Shown: one piece after another, positions 22,226 to 33,000 of the stretch
Numbering within the stretch: position 1 is the stretch's first letter
Layout: every line of letters starts with the position of its first letter
NCBI GenBank assembly: GCA_037447655.1
Contig: JBBHKE010001241.1
Coordinates: 127,195-191,194 of the forward strand
Length of the DNA: 64,000 nucleotides
Direction: 5' to 3'
Source of the DNA: Zygnema cylindricum
Lineage: Eukaryota; Streptophyta; Zygnematophyceae; Zygnematales; Zygnemataceae
The notes under the pieces: model-generated
What the model was told of the DNA's origin: nothing
The model's database searches: none
The model's input: the letters and a program-made list of their open reading frames with translations, nothing else
Position numbers and translations under genes: made by a program

Positions 22226-23113
22226 ATGGGCAATAGTGGTTCTAACTCCTTCATTTCGAGAGTTAAGTCCATTATAAAAAAAGCGGTAGACTTTGTAGTG
22301 AACGGTATCGATTCTATTCCCATCTTTTCGCAAGTGAAGTCCCTGATTCAGTATATTAGAGGGGACGGGGCCGGGGCGAAGGCAACACAAGAAATTTTTT
22401 CAAAAAGATGTGTGGTAATTTCTCAGGTACGATCCGCCGGTGAAGCCTTGAGCGGCAATATTCCTGCCGCCCGGCAAACGCAAGCAGAGTTTTTTTCGCT
22501 CAATAATTTAGCGACGCAGGCAGGCTGGATAGCCGTAGTGTTCGCTGCACACCCTTTTGCCGTCAAGTTGATTAAATATCTCCGCGGCGGTGGCGATATC
22601 CTTCCAATTTCTCGGGTCGATTCGATTCTCGTCATCTCCCAAATCAAATCGTTATTTCAAGCATGTTCCGGAGACCCGTACGGCGCAAAAGTTACGCAGG
22701 TGAATTTTTCCAAACGCTGCGTAATCGTCTCCCAGTTACGCTCCGCCGTTGAAGCGTGTATGGGCGATTTCGCCGCCGCCCGGCGAACGCAACAAGAGTT
22801 CCTATCGTGGGAAAATTTAGAGACTCTGGGAGGTTTGATTGGCTGTGCGATCCTCGCACCAGTCGCAGGTGCAGCAGCAATTAATGGTTTAGGGTTTGGA
22901 GCAGGTGGCATCGCAGCGGGTTCTGCAGCCGCCGGATTCATGGCATCGTACGGTGGAACTGTACCTGGAGGAAGCATGTGTTCATTTCTGCAGTCGGCAG
23001 GAGCTGTGGGAATGCCTATTGCTGCAAAGATTGCTCTAACGGCCATAGGAATGTTTGTAGGAGTGTATAGAGCGTTCGTTCGCCCTGCTTATGGAAATAG
23101 AGAAAGTATCTGA
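22226..23113 (+). CDS. Ifi-6-16/ISG12-domain protein with two N-terminal repeats
   Basis: Single-exon gene of 295 residues. Residues 29-93 and 132-194 are two copies of one module, each with a SQ(V/I)KSL motif, then SKRCV, SQ(V/L)RSA and RTQQEF- or RQTQAEF-type endings. After the second copy, residues 198-283 form a small-residue-rich hydrophobic domain with GLGFGAGGIAAGSAAAGFMA, VPGGS, LQSAGAVG. This matches the Ifi-6-16 (IFI6/IFI27/ISG12) family, whose animal members are small mitochondrial or ER membrane proteins linked to apoptosis and innate immunity. The plant role is unknown. The first module is followed by a decayed domain start (NLATQAGWIAVVFAAHPFA), so the gene arose by internal duplication. 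Base composition is clearly more GC-rich than its surroundings. No signal peptide is evident. The start follows the TATA box at the expected distance. Confidence 0.85.
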   Translation: MGNSGSNSFISRVKSIIKKAVDFVVNGIDSIPIFSQVKSLIQYIRGDGAGAKATQEIFSKRCVVISQVRSAGEALSGNIPAARQTQAEFFSLNNLATQAGWIAVVFAAHPFAVKLIKYLRGGGDILPISRVDSILVISQIKSLFQACSGDPYGAKVTQVNFSKRCVIVSQLRSAVEACMGDFAAARRTQQEFLSWENLETLGGLIGCAILAPVAGAAAINGLGFGAGGIAAGSAAAGFMASYGGTVPGGSMCSFLQSAGAVGMPIAAKIALTAIGMFVGVYRAFVRPAYGNRESI

Positions 23114-24700
23114 TGATCAAGGTGAAGAAGTGTTTAGCTGAAGAAGCATCTGATGAAATGAAGCTTCGCATTAAAGAAGTATCAGACGTAGAGGAGATGA
23201 TGATTTGAATGTAAGGATTACATTTACGTTTGTGTATGCTGTAGTGGTGGTAAAGAAGAATTTTACTGGTGGTAAGCAAGGAAGGAAGACTTTGTAATTT
23301 TTGTCCATTTGTTCTAGGTGTATCTCGTGTATAAATAACATGTAGGTTGATCTTCAAGTTGTAGATATAAAAAAAATAAAAAAATAATAACATGTAGGTT
23401 GAAAAAAAAATGTAGGTCAAAATTTGTACTGCTCAACCGTTGGCTTTTACGCCTGGTACGGCTGTCAGGAGCATTTGCTCTTTTTTTTTTACAGATCTTT
23501 CTATCTGATGTTATATGGTCGCTGTTTTCACTTCTCTGAATGTGCAATGTGTTAATGAATGTGTATTTTCTCTCTCAGTTTTCGTTAGATTGTACTGATC
23601 GTATTTGTATGACAAGGTTGAATATCTTGAATTGACAACACATGTCTACATTGGATTCAGATGGTATAGTTTCGTGTACAAATCATAATTATGACTCACT
23701 ATCATTCCAAAAATGTTTATGTCAATAGTATAAGAAATTAAGTAATTTGTTTGGATTTCGTTTTTTTTTCTTAGTATGTGCGCTATTGTAGGAAGTGGAT
23801 TTCTTTTTCTGCAACTGACAGCTTTAATTCTGCCTTTCGTAGGCAACAGGTGATATTGAAGATGATGATCACAACACGGCATTGTTTCAGTAATTTAAGA
23901 CTGACTCTGACAATTATCGGTTTCTGACGTTCGAAGGTTCTGGTAATTTTGACATTCAATTGTGAATTTCTTACATTCAAGTGTAAGGTATTGATCAGAT
24001 TCTTACAACCAAAGTAAGGAATTCATGAAATTTTAACATTCATATTCATCATACATGATTTTGACATTCAAATGAGATTTTGACGATGGAATTTATAGAT
24101 GATATTTTGCCTTTTTTTTTTGGTTCATACGTTCAAATTTACAGATGGAATATTGACAGCCAAAAGGTATTGATAAAATTCAGTCAGATTTGAAATTTAT
24201 TTGTAAAATGCTGACATTGACATTGGAAATTAATATAACCAGGAATTGTTAATTTTGACATTGAAAATGAAAGATGAGATTTTCATGTTACAAACTTATC
24301 GATATAATGAGAAAAAATTGGTCAATCGGCTTCTCGTGTTCAACTTTGTAAATGAAATTCTGACATCAAACTCCGTGATGAAATTCTGGCATTGAATTGA
24401 TAATCCAAGATCTAACTTTCAAATTATTGAGAAGTGGGAAGCTTGAGATAGTGATATGAAAATTTATTAGAACTCTATAGCAATTCATATTGGCGAAAAG
24501 AATTATTGCATTCAGTTTTAGTGATCTCTTAACCTGTCATTGAAATACCGACGATCACATATGTCGATAAAATTCGGCTGGAAACTTCAGAAAAGATTCT
24601 GACTTTTCAGATTTATTGATCAAATTCTGAAGTTCCAATTCGTCAATAGGTTATGACACTGAAAATGGTTGATAGGTTCTGCCATTCAAATTTCTTGCTT
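23114..24700. other. 3' flank of the ISG12-like gene with degenerate TGACATT-rich DNA
   Basis: AT-rich DNA in which TTGACATT/TCTGACATT words recur every few tens of bases from about 23950. It looks like an old, much-diverged tandem repeat. A short direct repeat of TAACATGTAGGTTGA occurs at 23336-23350 and 23387-23401. No ORF is supported. Confidence 0.55.
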
Positions 24701-25260
24701 TACATTTACAATCGTAAGGGAGATTTTGATATTTTAAGTGGTCGAGGATTTATGGATTTCAAATTTTTGAAAAAATGATGGGATCAGATTGATCCCTGGA
24801 AATCCGACGGTTCAAACTGGTCAATGAGATTCTCGCATTGACTATCTTGATGAAGGTACTTTTTGAGGAATGTCTGACATTTGTTATCCAATTAATGAGA
24901 TTTAAATTTGTTGATAACGTTCTGACATTGGAAATTATCGATAAACGCATCAAATGTTACACGGGATTCTGATATGCGATGATGTTTTGGCATTGAGTTT
25001 TTTTGCGACATTGTAACATTAGCTTGGTAGGGAAAGATACCGCGATTATGATTTTCTTTATTAACATTTCTTACATGAAATGCTTAAAATTGAATTTTAA
25101 CTATGAGACCTTGACATAGAAATGAATTCGTAATATTGGTAGTATCCTCAATCAGAAATTTAGTGGAATATATACCGACGAGATTTGGAGTCGGTCCAAA
25201 GTTTTAAAGATCCATGCTATTTGTGTTGTTATCACAAAGTGTGTTTGTTTATCAAGATGT
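24700..25260 (+). repeat. ISG12-family 3' flank block, shared with 49.6-50.2 and 58.6-59.2 kb
   Basis: The stretch ending TATGAGACCTTGACATAGAA, ATTCGTAATATTGGTAGTATCC and GAGTCGGTCC is homologous and collinear with 49560-50165 (TATGAGACCTTGACAAGAAA, GTTCGTAATATTGGTCGTATCC, GAGTCGGTC) and its second copy. It shows that the relic loci carry sequence from downstream of the intact gene. Confidence 0.75.
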
Positions 25261-26210
25261 CCACTCGGCGAATCATATGCGTGACAAATTGTCACATCGC
25301 CTACACTTTTGTAGCGTTATTGCCTATGCTGACATGTCAGGAGTATCCAAATTCTAACTTTATGTACTTCTAAAGCACTGTCCACATTTAAAAATAGAGT
25401 ACTTCTAGGAAATTGTTCCTTACACCTGAAGGGCATAAACCGTGAAGGATAAAGTGCTTTACCTTTGTGTGTCAATATGAGACTCTATTGAGGAAGGAGG
25501 ATGGTAACAAATCTGAGAACACGGGAACAATATAAAAAAAAGGGCGAAAACAATAATGAAAAAGCGAATGTCAGTTTTAGCAAACACGAACGAAAGGCAA
25601 ACTGTTGCTTCTCAGTCAGGAGAAAGAATTGTTGCTTCTCAGTCAGGAGAATTGAAGTCAGGAGAGAGGAAGAGAGTAAGAGAAAAATAGTTTTGCAGTT
25701 AGTCGCAAGGATAAAACAGTTACTATTACTTCATTTGTTTAGTTGTTCTTATCAACAGAGTCATTGTGTGATTAACTTTACTAGACACAATTTAGTGTAG
25801 ACATTGATATTGACATGTTATCGAGGACTCGCTCTGCTGTCAACCAACCGACAAAAGTTAGAACCTCCCACACCATTTATGAAATAGATCTATATACTTT
25901 TCCATTTACGGTTTTTAAGGTGAAGTTTTTAAGAATTAAATTACACATCGTAAACATCGAATTGGATTTTAAAAATACAGAATTTTACCAAAACGTTGGT
26001 AACTATTAGAATTGCTAACTGGCGAGACACCAACAGCTTCTGAAAAAAACTGCAGCTGTTTTAGGTTTTGGTCTCTATCCACCTCTTACAAATACAAGTC
26101 CGTTGCCACTTTTTCTTTAGTACACTCTTTGAACGCTCATTTTGCAACCAGCAAAATACAAGACTCCCCAATTTATGAGAACTCTTCCAGTTGCTTTCTA
26201 TGCAGTACAA
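25261..26210. other. Intergenic DNA, partly shared with the scar near 33.4 kb
   Basis: Positions 25300-25470 (CTACACTTTTGTAGC, GCTGACATGTCAGG, GTACTTCTAAA) resemble 33377-33515. The short direct repeat TTGTTGCTTCTCAGTCAGGAGAA occurs twice at about 25604 and 25629. No gene is recognised. Confidence 0.45.
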
Positions 26211-26213
26211 TAC

Positions 26214-26341
26214 CCGTGTATCGTTATTAGTGTTAATGTTTTTTTTCCCACTTAAAACATCTTTTCTCCATACACACTTGTCGGATTATGGATACGGTTC
26301 TTTCAAGTGGCGAAAAATTTAAATAATAGCGATTAAGGGTG
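26214..26341. mobile_element. Short family-A MITE
   Basis: The left part GTGTATCGTTATTAGTG through CTCCATACACACTTGTCGG matches the MITE at 1652. The right part AAGTGGCGAAAAATTTAAAT and AATAGCGATTAAGGGTG is a shortened inverse terminus. The copy is internally deleted. Confidence 0.65.
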
Positions 26342-26651
26342 CACATTACATAGACAGCTCAACGGGGTATGGCTCAAAAAAACAAAAGTTCGGCGTCCTG
26401 TAACGAATTGAACTATGTAAAAGACGATGGTCACATGTCTCACGTTGTTTACAGTCTCTGTTACAACGTTCTTGACAACTGTAGCTCACAGAACTTGCCT
26501 CAACATAACCGTTGTGACAAAGTTGTCTCAATTGGCTATGTTAAGAAAGGTAAATACTTTATGATGCCGTCATCATAGAGTCGTCATAACAAAATGGTAA
26601 CAATCGCAAATTTCGACAGAATCATCGTAACAATATCGTCCTGCAAAGTAC

Positions 26652-26856
26652 ACATCACGACGCTAATAGTGTTGATGTTCTTTTAGCCACATTAAATATC
26701 CTTTCTCCGTGTACAATTGATTTTCGGATCCGATGGTTACAATTGAAACGCAAGATTCTCACCTTCCGATTGGCGAACTCCAATAAAAAATCGGAGGTGA
26801 GCGCGGTTAATACACGTTTTTAGTGGAGAAAAAAAAATAACACAACATATACGGTG
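26652..26856. mobile_element. Family-A MITE, diverged copy
   Basis: Carries CGCTAATAGTGTTGATG, CTTTCTCCGTGTACA, the CTTCCGATTGGCG core, and a right arm with AATACACG and AGTGGAGAAAAAAAA. Its right half is duplicated at 29467-29560 as part of the segmental duplication described next. Confidence 0.55.
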
Positions 26857-27129
26857 TACAGCCCAACTGGAAAAAACTAATTTGCAGCCCGTTACAGCCG
26901 CTCCATGTAGAGTGCTAAAGCGTGTGATAAGAGATTTTGCCACATGTCGGAGCCTATTCCATATGTCAAGAACATAGAAGTCCCATGCGCATAACACGCA
27001 CGGATTAAACTAACGATTACTACGTAAAGTGCGCATCAAACGATTTCGGAATTTTTAAAATTCGTACTTTATTTTGACGTTCAAATTTCAAATTTTTGAA
27101 ATATTCAATACCTTAAAAAACTGAAAGTG

Positions 27130-27385
27130 CGAGGAACTAGCGGCGAGGCAGCCTCGTCGCTGAACCAGCGAGCATCACTGTACCAGCGACCAGACTGCCT
27201 CGTCGCTGAACTAGCGACCAGACTGTCGTCACTGAACCAGCGACCAGACTGCCTGGTTTAGCAACCAGGCATAGCAATTAGGCAGTCTGACTGCCTGCAG
27301 CGACCAGACTGCCTGGTTACTAAACCAGCGACCAGACTGCCTGGTTGCTAAACCAGCGACCAGACTGCCTCGTCGTTGGTACAAC
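27130..27385. repeat. GACCAGACTGCCTGGTT minisatellite, first copy
   Basis: Repeats of ACCAGCGACCAGACTGCC and CTCGTCGCTGAACCAGCGA type, with internal dyad symmetry (CTGGTTTAGCAACCAG). The second copy at 29838-30062 has one unit fewer, showing repeat-number change since duplication. The array flanks the 3' end of the hAT transposase relic, so it may be subterminal transposon sequence. Confidence 0.8.
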
Positions 27386-27572
27386 ATGTCCTTGGTAAAA
27401 AATGTCCAGAAAAAAAAAAAACATGTCCACAATCAAAAACGATAAAGTTCACATTGAAACAAAAAAAAGAACAAACTTTGTATTAATCTGGTGGATATAG
27501 TCTAATTTTCATATTAAAAATATGTCAACTCATTGCAGGCCGTGAATATGTAAATGTCACCCCTATCCCTCT

Positions 27573-28637
27573 TTACTCCAAATCTATGTCAAACATGTTT
27601 TCATCAAACTCTTCTTCTCCTACCTCCCCTTCCTCTTCCTCCCATGCTACCATTTCCTCTTCATAACTAACATCCTTGGTGCTTTGTAATAATCTGAGAT
27701 TGCTAAAGACCCAAACCAAATCATTAGCTCTTCTAGCTGTCAATCTGTTCCTTTTCTTAGAGTGAATATGGTCGTAGGTTGACCAATTCCTCTCACATGA
27801 GCTGGCAACTGTGCACTGGGCAAGGATCTTAATTGCTACTTTTTGTAAGATAGGGGTGACAGCCCCAAACTGCTGCCACCACTTCCAGCATGGCATTTGC
27901 TTAGCACACGTCTTTGTCACCTCCCTCCCAAATATGCCCTCTGAACCTTTATACTTAGACAACTCATTGTAGGCAGCAGCCTTGTCCTCCACATTTAGTA
28001 ACATCTTATCAAGCATTATTTGAAAACCTTCCATTACTTTCACATTTGAAAGTTGACCATAGTCATCACTTTGGTACTCAGGATCGAGTACAAAGTCGGC
28101 AGCATATATGGATCGGTGTGCCATCTCCCATCTTGCGATGAAAGACACCTTCAGCTCCTCCAAAATCTGCATGCCTTCATACTTTCGCGCTCCTCCATTG
28201 TCAGATAACTTCACCAAGAAGTCACCAATACTGTAAAAACCATGAAAAACCTTCCCCACATTTGGGCTCCCTTTGTCGCACTCCCTCATCATCCGCACCA
28301 CAAGTTGTGAAACTGTCACAGCCTCAGTCACTCTCGTCCAAAACTCCGGGTACAAGATGAGGCCTTTAATCTTAGTACCGTCTAACTTGTATGTAGACTT
28401 GCTTAACCACTGTTTCTAAGCATCATCAAACTTTAAGGTCTCCAAGCTATCCTTCACCTGTAAAAACTTCTGTAGCATGATAAATTTTTTTCCAAACCTG
28501 GTCTCTGTAGGTTTCAAATGCCTAAGTTCTATGATTTTGTGGAACATAGCTGCTGTCATGTGATGATCCGTGATAAATTTCAACACCTCCTTTACCTCTC
28601 ACGTTTAAATAAATGAGAACTTGCCCCAATACTCTAA
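27573..28637 (-). pseudogene. hAT transposase (DUF659 type), C-terminal half, truncated
   Basis: The open part (28355-27573, 260 codons) starts MYPEFWTRVTEAVTVSQLVV and runs through KTCAKQMPCWKWWQQFGAV and CTVASSCERNWSTYDHIHSK, the hAT dimerisation domain of the DUF659 subgroup, ending in an acidic tail. Residual homology upstream to 28637 contains stop codons. At the position where copy 2 has a TAG stop (30743), this copy keeps a Tyr codon, so the two copies have decayed independently. Confidence 0.85.
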
Positions 28638-29273
28638 TGTTGAAATTAATAGTTTCTAATAGGTACTTTCTAGGTCTTATCATTTTAGCTGTTCACTTCT
28701 GTATTTTAGTTAGAATTTAAAGAGAGAGAGAGAGGATCAAAGAAACGCCATGGCTACCGCCTTAACTTAGAAGGTGGCAGACTGAAGTGACGGCATTTTT
28801 TACCAAAATTTGAGCCTTTCCCGGATTTGAACTTGAGTCATTTAATCACAAAAATAGCTTGCTGACTTATCCATCAGGTTGTTAAGGAATAGATACACTA
28901 GACAGATTTGATAAATAATTAAATTGTGACACAACGGCTACTTTAAACCTAACTTGCTATGAGGCGCATGTAAAACAATTCTTGTAGTGACACGAATGTG
29001 AAACGTGTAAATACATTTGATCGGATGACCGTTGCTGCAGCCGCCACCCGGAATGAGCTTTCGACAACCTTTGGAGATAGCCTCACGTGATGCCACGTGG
29101 CGCCACATTATTGGATATCGGAGAAGATGGGAGGAGGAACCATGGCTCCCGATTTGATCGCCGTTACATTGAAGAACATGTCTTACAATGGCCGTACTAT
29201 AAGTACATCGACCATTGTAGCTTCTTGTATTATATAATGTTCCTATCCCACTACGGTTTAATAATAGGTAGCT
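28638..29273 (+). mobile_element. Copia-type LTR fragment or solo LTR inside the hAT relic
   Basis: Begins TGTTGAAATTAATAG directly after hAT sequence and is collinear with the reverse complement of 54058-53460, the 3' LTR region of the Copia relic. Shared words include GATCAAAG-AACGCCATGGC, GTGGCGCCACATTATT, GGAGAAGATGGGAG and GTACATCG-CCATTGTA. Similarity ends near 29273. No target duplication was found, so solo LTR versus fragment is open. It holds a tRNA-like A/B-box pair on the minus strand near 28835-28895. Confidence 0.65.
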
Positions 29274-29466
29274 ATTGTTTTTTTGAAAATATAGTTTCGT
29301 GCGTACGCGACATTTTGTGCGCACACGACGTCTCATGTGTACTTGACGCGAGTTTTACTGCGTAAGTACTAGCTTGATTTAACGTGGAGGTTCAAATGTA
29401 TTTTCGGATTGGGGGAGTAGTTGTATGGATAATATTAAAGTGACGTGTGGCGTGAACAAGCATTCG

Positions 29467-32260
29467 TCACCTTCCGATTGGCGAACTCCAATAAAAAAAT
29501 CGGAGGTGAGCGCGGTTAATACACGTTTTTAGTGGAGAAAAAAAAATAACACAACATATACGGTGTACAGCCCAACTGGAAAAAACTAATTTGCAAGCCC
29601 GTTACAGCCGCTCCATGTAGAGTTGCTAAAGCGTGTGATAAGAGATTTTGCCACATGTCGGAGCCTATTCCATATGTCAAGAACATAGAAGTCCCATGCG
29701 CATAACACGCACGGATTAAACTAACGATTACTACGTAAAGTGCGCATCAAACGATTTCGGAATTTTTAAAATTCGTACTTTATTTTGACGTTCAAATTTC
29801 AAATTTTTGAAATATTCAATACCTTAAAAAACTGAAAGTGCGAGGAACTAGCGGCGAGGCAGCCTCGTCGCTGAACCAGCGAGCATCACTGTACCAGCGA
29901 CCAGACTGCCTCGTCGCTGAACTAGCGACCAGACTGTCGTCACTGAACCAGCGACCAGACTGCCTGGTTTAGCAACCAGGCATAGCAATTAGGCAGTCTG
30001 ACTGCCTGCAGCGACCAGACTGCCTGGTTACTAAACCAGCGACCAGACTGCCTCGTCGTTGGTACAACATGTCCTTGGTAAAAAATGTCCAGAAAAAAAA
30101 AAAAACATGTCCACAATCAAAAACGATAAAGTTCACATTGAAACAAAAAAAAGAACAAACTTTGTATTAATCTGGTGGATATAGTCTAATTTTCATATTA
30201 AAAATATGTCAACTCATTGCAGGCCGTGAATATGTATATGTCACCCCTATCCCTCTTTACTCCAAATCTATGTCAAACATGTTTTCATCAAACTCTTCTT
30301 CTCCTACCTCCCCTTCCTCTTCCTCCCATGCTACCATTTCCTCTTCATAACTAACATCCTTGGTGCTTTGTAATAATCTGAGATTGCTAAAGACCCAAAC
30401 CAAATCATTAGCTCTTCTAGCTGTCAATCTGTTCCTTTTCTTAGAGTGAATATGGTCGTAGGTTGACCAATTCCTCTCACATGAGCTGGCAACTGTGCAC
30501 TGGGCAAGGATCTTAATTGCTACTTTCTGCAAGATAGGGGTGACAGCCCCAAACTGCTGCCACCACTTCCAGCCTGGCATCTGCTTAGCACACGTCTTTG
30601 TCACCTCCCTCCCAAATATGCCCTCAGAACCTTTATACTTAGACAACTCATTGTAGGCAGCAGCCTGGTCCTCCACATTTGGTAACATCTTATCAAGCAT
30701 TATTTGAAAGCCTTCCATTACTTTCACATTTGAAAGTTGACCCTAGTCATCACTTTGGTACTCAGGATCGAGTACAAAGCCGGCAGCATATATGGGGCTG
30801 TGTGCCATCTCCCATCTGGCGATGAAGGACACCTTCATCTCCTGCAAAATCTGTAGGCTTTCATAATTTCGCGCTCCTCCATTGCTGGATAAATTCACCA
30901 AGAACTCACCAATACTATAAAAACCATGATAAACCTTCCCCACATTTGGGCTCCCTTTGTCGCACTCCCTCATCATCCGCACCACAGGTTCTGAAACTGT
31001 CACAGCCTCAGTCACTCTTGTCCAAAACTCCGGGTTCAAGATGTGGCCTTTAATCTTAGCACCCTCTGACTTGTATGTAGACTTGCTTAACCACTGCTTG
31101 TAAGCATCATGAAACATCAAGGTCTCCAAGCTATCCTTCACCTGTAAAAACCTTTGTAGCATGATAAAATTTGTTGCAAACCTGGTCTCTCCAGGTTTCA
31201 AAAGCCTAAGTTCTGAAATTTTGTGGAACAAAGCTGCAGTCATATGATGATTCGTAATAAATTTCAACACCTCCTTTGCTTCTCGGACAGGTGTTGAAAT
31301 AAATGACAACTTACCCCAATCCTCTAACAATAGGTCCAATACGTGGGCAGATCATGGTGTCCACGTGATGGAAGGATACTTTCCTATGAGCAACGAGGCC
31401 GCAGCATTGTTCACAGGAGCAGAATCTGTCACAACTTGCACCACATGCTCCACCCCTACCGCAAGAACTCCTTTCTCTAACACCTGACAAACGTATTCGG
31501 CATCCTTGGTTTGCCCTCTAGTGTCTTCAGCCATGAGAAACATATCTCCTTTGGGGGTGACTGCGAGAATGTTCAGAAGAGGCGTGTCATCAACGGCTGT
31601 CCAACCGTCTGATGTGATGGAGGCACCGGTAATTTTCATGGTCTCTAGGTAGCTTGCCAAATCTTCAGTGACCGTTGCTTTCGTCTCAGATAAAAGTCGA
31701 TTTCTCATGGTATTTCGGTGAGGTAACTTATAAGATGGCCCCATCTCCCCGGTCTTCTTCACCGCTGCCTTAAAATATTGGTCTTCTAATAGTCGAAACG
31801 GCAAGCCATTGGCAAATAAAGCCTTTGCCCATGCTGTATCTACCTCCTTCTTGTTATGCCTATTAAATATATTTGTTATTTTCGACTGAATACCTTGTAC
31901 CTTGCTACTTTGGCTTGATCCCGGACATTTAGTGAGTTCATCCAAATCGGATATGACACGTTTTTGAGAGCCATGAGAAGATTTTGTGGTTTCAGATGTG
32001 TTTAACTCCGCCTTCACCTCATCGGGACATAGAATGCAAGCTCTAATGCCGCCATTTTGCACATTTCCAAGCAGGTGGTTTCTAATTCTAGTTGCTTGAC
32101 CATTGTATTCGAAATTGCAGTATAGACAGATACATATTTTGTTATTCCCAAGCAGCTCTCCGTCTGGAGCCTTGACATGCTCCCACTCGATTCCTCGTGG
32201 CCTAGGCATGGATGCCTCTGGCAAAGTTCTTGGAACCTTGAAGGGTGGCTTCAATGACAA
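29467..32260 (-). pseudogene. hAT transposase with BED finger and DUF659, two stop lesions
   Basis: Read from 32260 down to 30257. The N-terminus has a BED finger (ICLYCNFEYNG then HLLGNV), followed by the DUF659 RNase-H-like part: LPFRLLEDQYF, ITSDGWTAVDDTPLLNIL (first Asp) and VVTDSAPVNNAAASLL (second Asp). The chain continues through SAHVLDLLLEDWG, ending in the CERNWSTYDHIHSK dimerisation domain and an acidic tail. Two in-frame stops break it: TGA at 31354-31352, where the family has Cys before SAHVLD, and TAG at 30745-30743, where copy 1 has Tyr. No frameshift is needed. The element is a non-functional but young copy; the span includes its 3' flank from 29467. Confidence 0.88.
29838..30062. 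repeat. GACCAGACTGCCTGGTT minisatellite, second copy
   Basis: Same array as at 27130-27385 but one repeat unit shorter. Confidence 0.8.
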
Positions 32261-32507
32261 ATTAAATGGAGGAATTTATGGCGTCTCCAATGGCGGATTT
32301 TTTATGAAGCAGTGGAGGAAAATTTCGCGCGCGGAAATGAAGCAACGTCTTTTTTTTTTTAAATGTCCGTACAATTTTCCGTACAAGTTGAGACGTACGA
32401 ATTTTATGAAATTTACCAAACTAGCGAATACTACGTAGTTTTCGAAAAAAAGTCCAAATCCGTACGAATTGGACTTCTATGGTCAAGAAAGAAGGTTAGT
32501 CAAGCAA

Positions 32508-32950
32508 TCGAAATAACGCGGATTGGGAATGCGAAAGCTTCATCCATCGAACGACGCAGAGCGTTCCGTGCGTGCCACGTTGCGATCCGCCAATGACGCG
32601 GCGAGACCCTCCGCGAAGCGAGCCAGCGACGCCTCGCCTCGTTATCTTGAGAAACCACACAAACGCTCGCCGCGTTAACTTGAGAACCACACAAACGCTC
32701 GCCGCCTAATCGAATATAAAGCCGCATTCGCAAACTCGGTATAGCCAACTTTGGCCGTCCCTTTGCTCATCCTTTCCAAAAAAAAATCTCATACGCCTCA
32801 TTTTGAAATCTCCCCTCTCCATCAAATTCCAACCGTATTCTTCCCTCTCCCTCCTCCTCCTCACCTTTCCTCACCTACTACTTATCATCTCCTTCAATTT
32901 CCTTCTCTTTCCTTCCCACCAATATCTCCCCGATTTTCCTAAACACAAGC
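32508..32950 (+). pseudogene. Promoter and 5' UTR relic of a small-heat-shock-like gene, gene body absent
   Basis: This block is collinear with 45460-45905 upstream of the His-rich HSP20-like pseudogene. Shared features are GAAATAACGCGGA, GCTTCATCCATCGAACG, CGCCAATGA (CCAAT box), GTTATCTTGAGAA-CCACACAAACGCT, TATAAAGCCGCATTC (TATA box at 32715-32720) and the pyrimidine-rich leader through CCAATATCTCCCCGA. Homology stops just before the position of the start codon. The TTATCTTGAGAACCACACAAACGCT block is duplicated here, as GTTAACTTGAGAACC. No coding sequence follows. Confidence 0.8.
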
Positions 32951-33000
32951 CATTAGCCATTCACAAGCTACTATAGTGTGAGGTTTACTGCACTCACTAA

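Larger units (their letters stand above)
26757..28637 (-). repeat. First copy of a tandem segmental duplication (truncated hAT)
   Basis: From CACCTTCCGATTGGCGAACT at 26757 the sequence is repeated almost base for base from 29467. It includes a MITE right half, unique AT-rich DNA, a minisatellite and the C-terminal half of a hAT transposase. Similarity is broken at 28637 where an LTR-like block is inserted or joined. Confidence 0.85.

Noticed and set aside
22657-23046. 129-codon minus-strand frame over the ISG12-like gene
   Set aside because: Antisense of Ala/Gly-rich codons gives Pro/Ala-rich noise.
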